From: Nitrospinaceae bacterium
GTDB taxonomy: Bacteria > Nitrospinota > Nitrospinia > Nitrospinales > VA-1
DNA length: 21,056 bases
Direction: 5' to 3'
Assembly: GCA_029261435.1 (NCBI GenBank)
Contig: JAJDBI010000015.1
Location: forward strand, 1-21,056
Shown here: positions 1 through 8,700 of the stretch, piece by piece
Layout of the letters: every line of letters begins with the position of its first letter
How positions within the stretch are numbered: the stretch's first letter is position 1
Translations under genes and position numbers: made by a program
Notes under the pieces: generated by a model
What the model was told of the DNA's origin: nothing
Database searches by the model: none
What the model saw: the letters and a program-made list of their open reading frames with translations, nothing else

Positions 1-1
1 A

Positions 2-454
2 CCAAATGCGGATAGGTTTTATTTGATGGGAATGCTTCATGACCTGGGGCGACTGGTTTTATTCCTGAATCTCTCTGAGCAGATGCAAAAGGTAATGAGT
101 GTCTACGAGAAAGAAGGACTTTTACATGATGCTGAAAACCAGATTCTTGGGGCTGACCATGCGGATGTAGGGGGTATGCTACTGGAAGTGTGGAAGCTCC
201 CCGAGATGCTGCAAGAGGCGGTGGGTTTTCATCATACTCCCAATCAATCATCGCGCTATCCCGGTGCGGCTGCAATTGTTCATGTTGCAGATATTATTGC
301 GCATAGCATGGAGTTGGGAACTTGCGGTGAACGTTACGTGCCACCCTTAAATGCTAAAGCTTGGGAAATTCTGGACTTGTCTCCCAGCCTTCTGCCATCA
401 ATCGTTGAACAAGTTGATAGACAAACCAGTGAAGCAGTGGAAATGTTTCTCTAG
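2..454 (+). CDS. HDOD-domain protein, 3' part (5' end outside window)
   Basis: The reading frame is open from the first bases of the window, so this is the C-terminal part of a longer gene. An in-frame TTG at 23 is not the real start, because the residues before it (PNADRFYL) match the same place in the complete HDOD protein at 19145-19990 (PNPESFYL). Visible motifs are GMLHDLG, ADHADVGG, GFHHTP and HVADIIAH, the HD-fold histidines and aspartates in the usual order. HDOD proteins are generally signalling or regulatory proteins related to HD phosphohydrolases; the target here is unknown. The stop TAG lies 11 nt before the GTG of a hybrid histidine kinase on the same strand, so the two are probably co-transcribed. 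Confidence 0.88.
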   Translation, partial: PNADRFYLMGMLHDLGRLVLFLNLSEQMQKVMSVYEKEGLLHDAENQILGADHADVGGMLLEVWKLPEMLQEAVGFHHTPNQSSRYPGAAAIVHVADIIAHSMELGTCGERYVPPLNAKAWEILDLSPSLLPSIVEQVDRQTSEAVEMFL

Positions 455-465
455 AAATTTAGCCT

Positions 466-2733
466 GTGGATAAAAAGAACTCAAAAACTTCTAAAAGCAA
501 AGAGCAAGTAAGAATCGAGTTTCTGGAAAGGCAATCTCGTCTTAGCCTGTTTGGTCTCGATATTCTTGCTTCGCTGGGTGAGCTACAACATAGCGCTCAT
601 TTAACCCGTGATCCGCATCGGATTTTGAGCGTTGCGTTGAAGCATGTTAAACGCCTTGTTGATTTTCAAGTAGCGGCTTTTTATCTGGTGGATGAGGAGA
701 GTTCTGATTTTATCTTGAAAGAGGTCGATCCTTCAGCGGATCAAAAATTGATTCAAGATGAAGTAGATAGGGAAATCGAGAATGGTACCTTCGCTTGGGC
801 TTTGAACCGTAATCGCGCTGTCGTGATTAAAAACCCCTCCCACGACCATTTGCTTGTTTTTCATGTATTAGCTTCCAAAACCCGGGTACGAGGTATGTTT
901 GTCGGCCGGGTTTTATCGGGGGGTGCCCCTGTAAATGAAACAGTTCTCTATCCATTATCTGTAATTCTCCAAAATACTGCCAATGCCCTGGAAAGTGCTG
1001 CGCTGTATAAAATGATTTGGGAACAGAATCAAAACCTTGAAGAAACGGTTCGAATTCGTACTCGTGATTTGGAGTTACAAACTCTGGAGCTTAAAGAGGA
1101 AATAGCGTTTAGAAAAATAGCTGAGGAATCACTGGTGCTTGCCAAGGAAGAAGCGGAGGCAGCTGTTCGCACTAAAAGTGAATTTCTTGCAAATATGAGT
1201 CATGAAATCCGAACTCCCCTAAACGCGATCCTTGGATATGGTGAAATTCTTCAGTTTGAAGCGCGAAAATTAGATCGACCAGACTTTGTTGAAGATTTAA
1301 GAGCTATAGAGTTTGCCGGGCGCCATTTATTGAGTTTGATCAATGAAATTCTTGAGTTGTCAAAAATTCAGGCAGGAAAAATGGATATATATCCTGAATC
1401 TTTTGATCTCTCAAACCTTGTTGAGGAAGTCATTTCAACGGTGAGGCCTCTGGCCCAAAAGAAAAAGAATAAGCTGCAAGTAATAAAGCAAGGCTTGCCG
1501 GACTCAATGTTTTCCGACTCATCTCGTATCAGACAAATTCTTTTAAACCTTTTAGGGAACTCTTGCAAATTTACTGAAGCTGGTGAGATTCATTTGACTG
1601 TCTCAGGTAAAACGGTTGACGGTGTGAAATGGGTTTATTTTACCATTGGTGATACCGGGATTGGCATCTCGCCTGAGAAAATTCCCAGATTGTTTGAAGA
1701 GTTTGTCCAGGCAGATTCTTCCACAACTAGAAAACATGGAGGGACGGGGCTAGGTTTAACAATCAGCAAGCGTTTAGCCATATTGTTGGGGGGGGATATC
1801 CAGGCAAGTAGTGAGCTTGGCAAAGGCGCGTCGTTTACGGTTTCTCTTCCAGAAGATGTGTCAGTGGTGGCTTCCTTGGAAAAAGAAATTGTTAGCGGTT
1901 GGACAGAATGGGCAGACCGTTTTCTTGATGAAGGTCTAGAGTCGGATCCTGTGAGCAATCGGCAAATGATATCTGAATTGGATTTTCCTATGGACCAGGT
2001 GCTGGTTATTTATGAGGATGAAGTTATTTGTAATTTGATTAAAAAATTCATGGAAAAAGAAGGGTGCAGGGTGGAGTCTATTGATGATGGAGAAGAGGGG
2101 GTGTATCTTGCTGGACAGATTTTCCCTGCAATAATTATTTTGGATGACATGGTTAAAGGATTGGATGGTTGTGAGGCCTTATTGCGAATCAGACAAAACC
2201 CATCTCTTGAAAACACACCCGTGATTTTATTGTCAGAGGGTAAAGAGGGGTCTGAAGTGAAAGGCATGACTGAACTTTTATCAAAACCTCTTGATTGGGA
2301 TCAATTTGTAAGTGTTTTTAAAAAATATCGAAAAAAACCTACTGATTTTTCTATCTTGGTTGTTGAGGACGATGCGATCAATAGGGAGGCTCTAGCCCGA
2401 ATTTTGAATAAGAGTGGATGGAATGTACTGGAAGCGATTGATGGTCCATCAGCATTCAAGTTGCTCACTATTGAAACAACTCCTGATATGATTTTGCTGG
2501 ATTTGGTTTTGCCGGAAATGAATGGTTTCGAGTTCATCACTCGTCTGAGGCAAAATAAGGATTGGAAGGATATTCCGATTATCATCAACTCTGCAAAGGA
2601 ACTTACCCTTGAGGAAAGAGGTCGGCTACAGGGTGATGTTGTGAAAATCTTGAAGAAGGGTGTTGTTACTTGCGGTGAATTGCTGCAGGAAGTTCGTAAG
2701 ATATCCGGTCAGGCAGGTAATAAAAAAAACTGA
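466..2733 (+). CDS. GAF-hybrid histidine kinase with two C-terminal receiver domains
   Basis: A 755-residue cytoplasmic-looking sensor kinase without transmembrane segments. In order: a GAF-like sensory region (about 35-180), a charged coiled coil (about 183-239), a HisKA dimerisation domain with H-box SHEIRTPLNAILGYGE (phospho-accepting His246), a HATPase domain with N-box Asn365, DTGIGIS and GGTGLGL boxes (about 345-462), then two receivers (about 511-625 and 629-745). Predicted phospho-acceptor aspartates are Asp560 and Asp679. Receiver 1 is unusual: it has YEDE at the acidic pair and Lys where most receivers have Pro (DDMVKGLDG), but it keeps the late Ser and Lys. The GTG start follows an in-frame stop at 460-462; no clear ribosome binding site is seen and no other start precedes the GAF region. 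It sits 11 nt after the HDOD gene. The input signal and output partner are unknown. Confidence 0.93.
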   Translation: MDKKNSKTSKSKEQVRIEFLERQSRLSLFGLDILASLGELQHSAHLTRDPHRILSVALKHVKRLVDFQVAAFYLVDEESSDFILKEVDPSADQKLIQDEVDREIENGTFAWALNRNRAVVIKNPSHDHLLVFHVLASKTRVRGMFVGRVLSGGAPVNETVLYPLSVILQNTANALESAALYKMIWEQNQNLEETVRIRTRDLELQTLELKEEIAFRKIAEESLVLAKEEAEAAVRTKSEFLANMSHEIRTPLNAILGYGEILQFEARKLDRPDFVEDLRAIEFAGRHLLSLINEILELSKIQAGKMDIYPESFDLSNLVEEVISTVRPLAQKKKNKLQVIKQGLPDSMFSDSSRIRQILLNLLGNSCKFTEAGEIHLTVSGKTVDGVKWVYFTIGDTGIGISPEKIPRLFEEFVQADSSTTRKHGGTGLGLTISKRLAILLGGDIQASSELGKGASFTVSLPEDVSVVASLEKEIVSGWTEWADRFLDEGLESDPVSNRQMISELDFPMDQVLVIYEDEVICNLIKKFMEKEGCRVESIDDGEEGVYLAGQIFPAIIILDDMVKGLDGCEALLRIRQNPSLENTPVILLSEGKEGSEVKGMTELLSKPLDWDQFVSVFKKYRKKPTDFSILVVEDDAINREALARILNKSGWNVLEAIDGPSAFKLLTIETTPDMILLDLVLPEMNGFEFITRLRQNKDWKDIPIIINSAKELTLEERGRLQGDVVKILKKGVVTCGELLQEVRKISGQAGNKKN

Positions 2734-2758
2734 TGCGATTTGTTTACTATTTATGCCT

Positions 2759-3235
2759 TCAAGGTTCAGTTTTGTTTCCCGACTCAATGCTGGAAAAAAA
2801 GATGGACCGGGTATGGACTCGTAAGGTGTAGCCTATTTCTTGGTTGGCGATAAAAGGTTCACGTACCAAAGGAAAGTTCCATTCGGATATTGTTCCAGGC
2901 CGGTGTGGTGCGCCTTTGATTATATTGCCTCCTCTATGAGGATTGTTCAGAAGCACGAAATTAGTTCCCTTCCCGTCAGGTCCTTTGTCATACATATAGA
3001 CCCAACCATAGATTTGACTGATGGTACGTGCCGTATTATTTTTAATTCTGAATACAATGGTATTTGTTTTAGAGGGTAGGGAGTACAGATCGGAGATACT
3101 GATCAGCCCTAAATTGATAAACCTTTCCTTATCGTCTTCTTGCGCTATGGACTGGCCAGGATAGGATGTCAAGATAAGCAGACTTAAAGCTGATAATAGT
3201 AATATTTGCTTTTTTATTTTTAGAAATGAATTCAA
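2759..3235 (-). CDS. Small exported protein of unknown function
   Basis: A 158-residue protein beginning with a signal peptide: a lysine-bearing N-region, a leucine-rich core (about 10-25) and a likely signal peptidase I site after SIA near residue 31. The mature part (about 125 residues) looks like a small beta-rich domain, with FRIKNNTARTISQIYGWVY recalling FxLYD-type or immunoglobulin-like extracytoplasmic folds; this is a weak resemblance only. There are no catalytic motifs and no lipobox cysteine. The start is TTG, with GAGGG about 11 nt upstream. It lies 37 nt downstream of the formyltransferase stop, so it is probably the last gene of the CBS-formyltransferase unit. It converges with the histidine kinase across 25 nt. 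I do not recognise the family. Confidence 0.75.
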   Translation of the reverse strand: MNSFLKIKKQILLLSALSLLILTSYPGQSIAQEDDKERFINLGLISISDLYSLPSKTNTIVFRIKNNTARTISQIYGWVYMYDKGPDGKGTNFVLLNNPHRGGNIIKGAPHRPGTISEWNFPLVREPFIANQEIGYTLRVHTRSIFFSSIESGNKTEP

Positions 3236-3272
3236 AGTAACTTAGATCCCTCATTATTGGTGAAATCTTTTG

Positions 3273-4070
3273 TTAAGACTTATTGACAGCTAAACCCTTC
3301 TGTACATGTATGCAATCGTTCAACCTGCCTGATTCTACCATTTGTTTCACCTCTAATATTACCTTGGGAGTGAAATCGGATTTTTTATATAGTTTTCCGT
3401 TTCTATTCTGCGGGATAGATTGAAGTGCTCCGACTTTCCAGTTTTGTATGGTTTCTATCATCAGCATAGTTCCCAATTTTAGTGGCTTGAGGAGTAATAT
3501 CTGTTCGTCATCTTCAGCACTAATTGTGACTGCCTGTCTGGATAGGATATCACCGGTGTCAACACCTTGATCTATTCGATGAATAGTTGCAGATAAATGT
3601 TGAAGCATTCCCTGATGAATAGGCCAAAAATTGCATGACGAGCCTCGATAAAACTCGGGATCACCAATGTGTAAATTAAATAAGCGATTGGGGAATTTTT
3701 GCAGAAATGGCTCTTTTAAAATACTAGTGCCAAACACAGCAATAAAACCAGGGTTAGACTTCTCGATTTTAGAAATGGTATTAAGAGAATTCAGTTCACC
3801 ATTCTTAAGGTAGGTTGTTCCTGGTTTGTTCTTTGTTGGTAACTGGCTCGAGTTGATAATAAGTTCTTTTTCAGATTGGTCCCGTCGTTTAAAAAACCAG
3901 TTCCATGCAATGGACTCTTCTTCTGATTGAGGACTGGGGCTGGGATAGTCACATTTTTCAATATAGACTTGGGATATAGAAAAGCTAGCGCATAATTGAT
4001 GGACGAAAAACTGATGCCGGGGGTCACTGCCGGTCAAAATTACAATGTTTTGGTTTGTGCTAATACCCAT
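3273..4070 (-). CDS. Stand-alone formyltransferase-family protein, substrate unknown
   Basis: A 265-residue protein with the formyltransferase fold of the GART / methionyl-tRNA formyltransferase superfamily, which moves a formyl group from N10-formyltetrahydrofolate to an amine. The catalytic triad is in place: Asn132 and His134 in NLHIGDPEFYRG, and Asp171 in IDQGVDTGDIL. The loop after the histidine is HIGDPEFYRGSSCNFW rather than the SLLPxxRG of methionyl-tRNA formyltransferase. There is no C-terminal tRNA-binding domain, so it is probably not the initiator-tRNA enzyme. A formylated amino sugar, peptide or other small amine is possible, but no sugar-pathway genes are nearby. ATG start, 9 nt after the CBS gene stop, no strong ribosome binding site seen; translational coupling is likely. 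Confidence 0.82.
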   Translation of the reverse strand: MGISTNQNIVILTGSDPRHQFFVHQLCASFSISQVYIEKCDYPSPSPQSEEESIAWNWFFKRRDQSEKELIINSSQLPTKNKPGTTYLKNGELNSLNTISKIEKSNPGFIAVFGTSILKEPFLQKFPNRLFNLHIGDPEFYRGSSCNFWPIHQGMLQHLSATIHRIDQGVDTGDILSRQAVTISAEDDEQILLLKPLKLGTMLMIETIQNWKVGALQSIPQNRNGKLYKKSDFTPKVILEVKQMVESGRLNDCIHVQKGLAVNKS

Positions 4071-4079
4071 CGGGAAAAA

Positions 4080-5273
4080 TTACTCGTCGATATCCTGTGA
4101 GGTTATGAACTTGGTTTTGTAGTAAATAGTTAGATCCTTGAGTGAAATGATTCCTTTGATCTTGTTGTCTACTGTGACAGCCAGATAACGTGCGTCATTC
4201 TCGTGCATGCAGGTGAGAGCGAAATCCATGGACTGATTGGCTTTCACGGTTGCAGGTTTATCCATGAGCTCAGACACAAGAGTGGTTTCGGGATTCAGGT
4301 TGTCTCCGAGCACTTTGCGGGTGAAAATTTCTTCAGTAACGATTCCGACAATCTCGTTATCCTGGGTTATCAAAAGTGAGCCGATTTTATTTTCTTTCAT
4401 ATTCCAGGCGGCTTTTTGTACGGACGTTGAATCAGGAATCGTTCCCAGGTTTTCCTGCATATAGTGACTAATTTCATCCTCAGGGTTGCTGTTCTGACAA
4501 TATTTAAAGCTGTAATAGTTTGCAAAATCTTTGATGGAAAGCATCCCGACAATTTTTTTCCCTCGAGAGATGGAAAGATGGCGAATATTGTTTTCGCGCA
4601 TTTTCTGGTAGGCGCTGGACATCGTCTGGCTACAGTCCATAGTGATTAGTTGTCGTACTAGAACTGTGGATAATAGGGTGCTCCCTAATGGTCGACCAGC
4701 AGCGATAACATCCATGGTCAAGGCAGACTCCGAAAACAGTCCCTTCACTTTTCCTCCATCAGAGACAAGCAGACATCCCACTTTATATTGCGCCATCTTT
4801 TTAATGGCATCCTGAACAGTTTTTTCGCTTTCGATACTTAATACCGGTCCTTTCATGAAATACTGAATCTCACCTTTCTCTCCAGCCTCTTGTGAAAACT
4901 TATTGTGGTAGTAGTTGGCGAAATCCTTAATGGATAGTATTCCGACCATCTTGTCATTTTCTGTGATTCCCAAATGGCGAATATTGCACTTGCGCATATA
5001 TTCATACGCCTCTTCCATATGGTTGCTGGCATCCAGTGTGATTATGGGTGCATTGGAGAATACGGATACAGGAGTTTTTTCGGTGTCAAGATCTTTTGCT
5101 GCAAATTTACGTGTCAAGTCAGTGTCGGTCAAAAGCCCGGTGTAGTTTGAGTTGTCACCAATAAGGATAGAACTGATGGAATGGTGGCGCATTTTTTGCG
5201 CGGCTTCTTTAAGGGAAGTTGTTGGGTCAACGGAGACCAGAGACTCTTCCATGAAATAACGAATTTCGTCCAT
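4080..5273 (-). CDS. Six-CBS-motif protein (three tandem Bateman modules)
   Basis: A 397-residue protein made almost entirely of three repeats of about 125 residues, at roughly 1-126, 135-257 and 267-389. Each repeat starts with an E-I-x-x-(F/Y)-M signature and ends near IRHL...IKDFANYY or a variant of it, and each contains two CBS motifs. CBS pairs (Bateman modules) usually bind adenine nucleotides or related ligands and regulate a linked or partner protein; there is no effector, membrane or DNA-binding domain here, so it probably acts in trans. The (T/S)xxD ligand-site aspartate is present in motifs 1 (TDTD), 2 (SIKD), 4 (SIKD) and 6 (SLKD) but replaced in motifs 3 (SESA) and 5 (TEEI). ATG start with a weak GGGA upstream. 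It is the first gene of a unit with the formyltransferase 9 nt downstream. Confidence 0.92.
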   Translation of the reverse strand: MDEIRYFMEESLVSVDPTTSLKEAAQKMRHHSISSILIGDNSNYTGLLTDTDLTRKFAAKDLDTEKTPVSVFSNAPIITLDASNHMEEAYEYMRKCNIRHLGITENDKMVGILSIKDFANYYHNKFSQEAGEKGEIQYFMKGPVLSIESEKTVQDAIKKMAQYKVGCLLVSDGGKVKGLFSESALTMDVIAAGRPLGSTLLSTVLVRQLITMDCSQTMSSAYQKMRENNIRHLSISRGKKIVGMLSIKDFANYYSFKYCQNSNPEDEISHYMQENLGTIPDSTSVQKAAWNMKENKIGSLLITQDNEIVGIVTEEIFTRKVLGDNLNPETTLVSELMDKPATVKANQSMDFALTCMHENDARYLAVTVDNKIKGIISLKDLTIYYKTKFITSQDIDE

Positions 5274-5768
5274 ATAGAAATCCCGTGAAGTTTTAAATAT
5301 TTTCTATTTCTAGGTTAACCAAACTAGCAGGGGATTACAATAGATTTGACTATCTGCGAGAGGGGAACTCTCTACCAAGTTAGCAGTTGTGGGTATGAGT
5401 TGTTGTCCTGAGTCAGTGTTTTATGAAAGGTTGAGATACAAGGTGCTTGAAATGTTTCCACCAGAACTTCAGTTTCATGAGTTCAATTTGATATCGTACC
5501 CAGAAATGTATGTTACGTTGCGGTTTAATCAGGTACATTCCTTTTTACCTCAATTTGTCAGATAAAAGAGATCAGACGTCCTGTATTACGCTTGCTCGGC
5601 CCGCCAACTGATTTCTCATGGAAGGTTCTTAATTTCTTAGCGGACTGCATATGGATGGACTTTAAAAATTTATGGAAAACAGGTGGAAGAATTATGGCGG
5701 TGAGACGAGAAAAAGAGTTATTGAGTTTAAATAAATGAGATCCACTGAACATTGCCTTTATGAGGATG
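5274..5768. other. 495-base stretch without a convincing intact gene
   Basis: This gap separates the start of the CBS unit from the end of addA, both on the minus strand. It should hold the CBS-unit promoter and the end of the addA transcript. I found no clear rho-independent terminator and no good sigma70 pair. A possibly broken plus-strand reading frame at 5395-5738 is listed separately. The minus-strand open frame at 5558-5752 (64 codons) has no recognisable motif or ribosome binding site. Confidence 0.6.
5395..5738 (+). pseudogene. Possible broken small gene (two abutting frames)
   Basis: Two adjacent plus-strand frames look more protein-like than chance but neither is a good gene. The first runs from ATG 5395 to TAA 5565 (56 residues; an internal ATG at 5452 is preceded by AAGGTG). 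The second, in another frame, is open from 5529 to TGA 5738 and contains pieces such as RPVLRLLGPPTDFSWKVLNF and WMDFKNLWKTGGRIMAVRRE, rich in tryptophan and basic residues. They overlap at about 5529-5565, so one frameshift there would join them into about 114 codons. I recognise no family. It may be a decayed gene, a sequencing frameshift or simply chance. Confidence 0.22.
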
Positions 5769-8700
5769 TTAATTTATTTCTCGCCATGCCTTCAGTAAGG
5801 GGAAGTATAATGCTTTTTTTATAGGCAGTTTCTCACCATATTTTCTCAATACAGTTTCATAGCGTTCCAATTGTGATTTATAGCGTTGTACCTCACTATC
5901 TAAAAATAGCTCAAGACTTTTCCCTCCACCTTTATGTGTTCCGGTTTTGTAGTCTATGATCCATCGTACTCCTTCATCCACGAAGGTGCGATCTATGACA
6001 TTGCGGATAAATCGGTTCTCCTCATAGAAAGTAAGTGGATACTCGGAACGAGCATCCACATGCGGAGATAAAACCCACAGTCCCCGTTCATCCTCAAAAA
6101 TTTTAGAGAGTGCAAGGAGTCCAGATTTCAGAGCATCTTCTGCATGCTCCAGAGGCAATCCTTCACCCAGAAGAGCAGATTTAAGCCGGGGTTTTAACTT
6201 TGCGATTCTTTTTGCAGACCAGGTTTCTATTCCTTCCTCAGCGATATCATGTAGACAACGGTGTAAGACATTACCCAGGCAACGTGCTGTATTTCCTGCC
6301 CAGTAATATTCAGGTTCTATATGTTTCTCATCTTCGATTTCAACTACAGAGCCTTCTATGATGGAGTCAGCAGGACTTGGGAATGTGAAATCGAAGGGTA
6401 GACGATGAATGGAATGTATTCCTGTAGATAGCTGGTTGGGTTGAACTTGGTTTTGTTCCACAGTCTTATTTAGCTTTTCCAACCATTCTTCTTTTATATG
6501 TGGCCATAGCTTATTGAGTAAAGACTTTGAATGAGGTTTCCATTCTTCTTCTTTGGAGGGTTCTAAATGACCAAATAGATGCAGTTGTGACTTAGCTCTT
6601 GTAGCGGCAACATAAAGAAGCCTTAAGGTTTCATAATCCTCTTTTTCTTTGTTGAGGTCTGATAAAAACTCGTATAGTGGGGAAGTTTCGCCGCCTTTTT
6701 CTTCAATGGGAGCGAGTAACAGGTCGTCGCCATGTGGCATCCAGTAAACCAGACGTTTTTCATCTCCTTTAATTCGCTTGCCAAGGCTGGGCAAAATAAC
6801 AAAGTCAAACTCCAGGCCTTTGGCTTTATGCATGGTCATTATCTGTACAGCATTTTCGGAAACTGCTAAGGGGCTGGCGTAAAGGTCTGTCAGGATTTGG
6901 TCGAAATTTTCAAATTGTTCTTCCTGCCCAGAGGCGATAATTTCTTCGACTTTATTAAAAAATACTTCAATGTCATCAGGGTTGGTTCCCTGCAAGCACG
7001 CAGGACCACCAAGTTTTATCCAGCAGGATTCCAATACATCACGAAAATTCTGGTCGGCGTATCCATTTAGAAAATGATGAATACTTTGAATAAATTTCTG
7101 AGCTCTTTTTTTCCCCTCGTCGCTAAGAAGAGCCGTACGGGAATCGTCATTGAGCAGGAACCAGACAGGGGTTGTGGTATTCATCTCTACCAATGCGTGA
7201 ATGTCAGTCAAAGATAATCCACACCAGGGTGCTCTTAAAATTGAAAGCCAGGCAGTTCGGTCGCCAGGAAAACGCAGAGCTCGAAGCAGGGATAGCAGGT
7301 CGAGAATTGCTGATCGGTCTGTAAGGGAGTCGATGGCTTCGGCCTTGAACGCAATGCCAGATTTGTTAAAATGCTTAACAATGGAAGTGAGGTGAGTCCT
7401 CCCTCGGACCAGTATTGCCAGGCTTTTATAGGGGTACTGCGATTGAATTTCCTTAGTCAGACTTGTGATCTTGTTTGCTTCTTCTTCAGAAATAACATGG
7501 CTGTCTTGATGGTGTGGGACAGGGTGATACAACACTCCTGGGTGTATGCTTTTCTCTAGAACTGCTGATGATGGGGTATAGGAAATGGCTCCAAGGTTGG
7601 AGTCCTCATTAAGTGGAAAAATTTTTTGAAAACAGGTGTTGACCCAGTCCACCAGATTTTTTTGTGAGCGGAAATTGGATTCCAGTGACAGTGGTTTTAA
7701 ATGCAAGTTACCCAGCCCTCGTTTCCGAGTTTGGATGAATAGGCCGACCTCTGCATCCCTGAACCGGTAAATGGATTGTTTGGGGTCACCAACAATGAAT
7801 AGAGTTCTGCCATCTTCATCGTTCCACTCGGAGGTGAGTTTGTGCAATAGTTCTTCCTGCTTGAAGGATGTGTCCTGATATTCATCCACTAGAATATGAT
7901 GGATTTTGCAGTCGAGATAAAAAAGTAAATCGGTAGGGTGCTCCTCCCCTTCTTCATCCTTCTGAACAAGACCACTGATGGCAGAAAGGGAGATTTCAGT
8001 GAAGTCTGTAGTTTGCCGGGATGAAAAAACATCTTTCAATGTTTTATTGATTTCTGCCAATAGACGGATGGTGGACTTAAGCACATCCCATTCCATATCT
8101 GTGAAATTTCCTCGTGGAAGTTTTTTTACTTTTGCCAGAGCTGTAAGTATGGCAGGGTTTGATTGCAGAGTGTCTATCAATTCAATAAACGCATCTTTCA
8201 TTTGTTTTGCAACAATATCTTTACCTGAAGGGAAACCCAACCGCACGTCGGGTTTTTTTCTATAGGTATTGGTTTGCGTGAGAAAAAGATGGGCCAATCC
8301 TTTCCAGATCTCCAGGCTGTTTATAGTTGTATCAGGAAAGCTTTGTAAATTCGCAAGGCAGGCACAGGGATGGGATGGGTTTTCATTTTCCAAATTTCTT
8401 CCCGAATAGATAGCTAACTGCAAGATGTTTTTTTTGACTACCATGCTGAACAGGTCATTTAATTCATCGAGTCGGGCTTGGATCAAGCTTGCCAGGGTTT
8501 TCTCCAACTTTATTCGAGCATCTTCATTTAATGGATGTGCTTCGAGGTTTTCACGTGGATCGAAAAAGGAGATCATCCACTGGTCTCTTTTTTCCAAAAG
8601 TTGAACGATTCTTTTGATGAAATCTTCTTTGGAGTTGTCAATATGTCGAAGAATATTTCGCACCAGTACGCCATAAGGGCTGGTCTCACTTTCCGTCAGG

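Noticed and set aside
5294..5322. Minus-strand promoter for the CBS unit (TTGGTT, 17 bases, TATTTA)
   Set aside because: Each hexamer matches the consensus at only about three of six places, which is expected by chance in A/T-rich intergenic DNA.
5558..5752. 64-codon minus-strand frame between addA and the CBS gene
   Set aside because: No ribosome binding site, no motif, and the opposite strand looks more protein-like in the same stretch.
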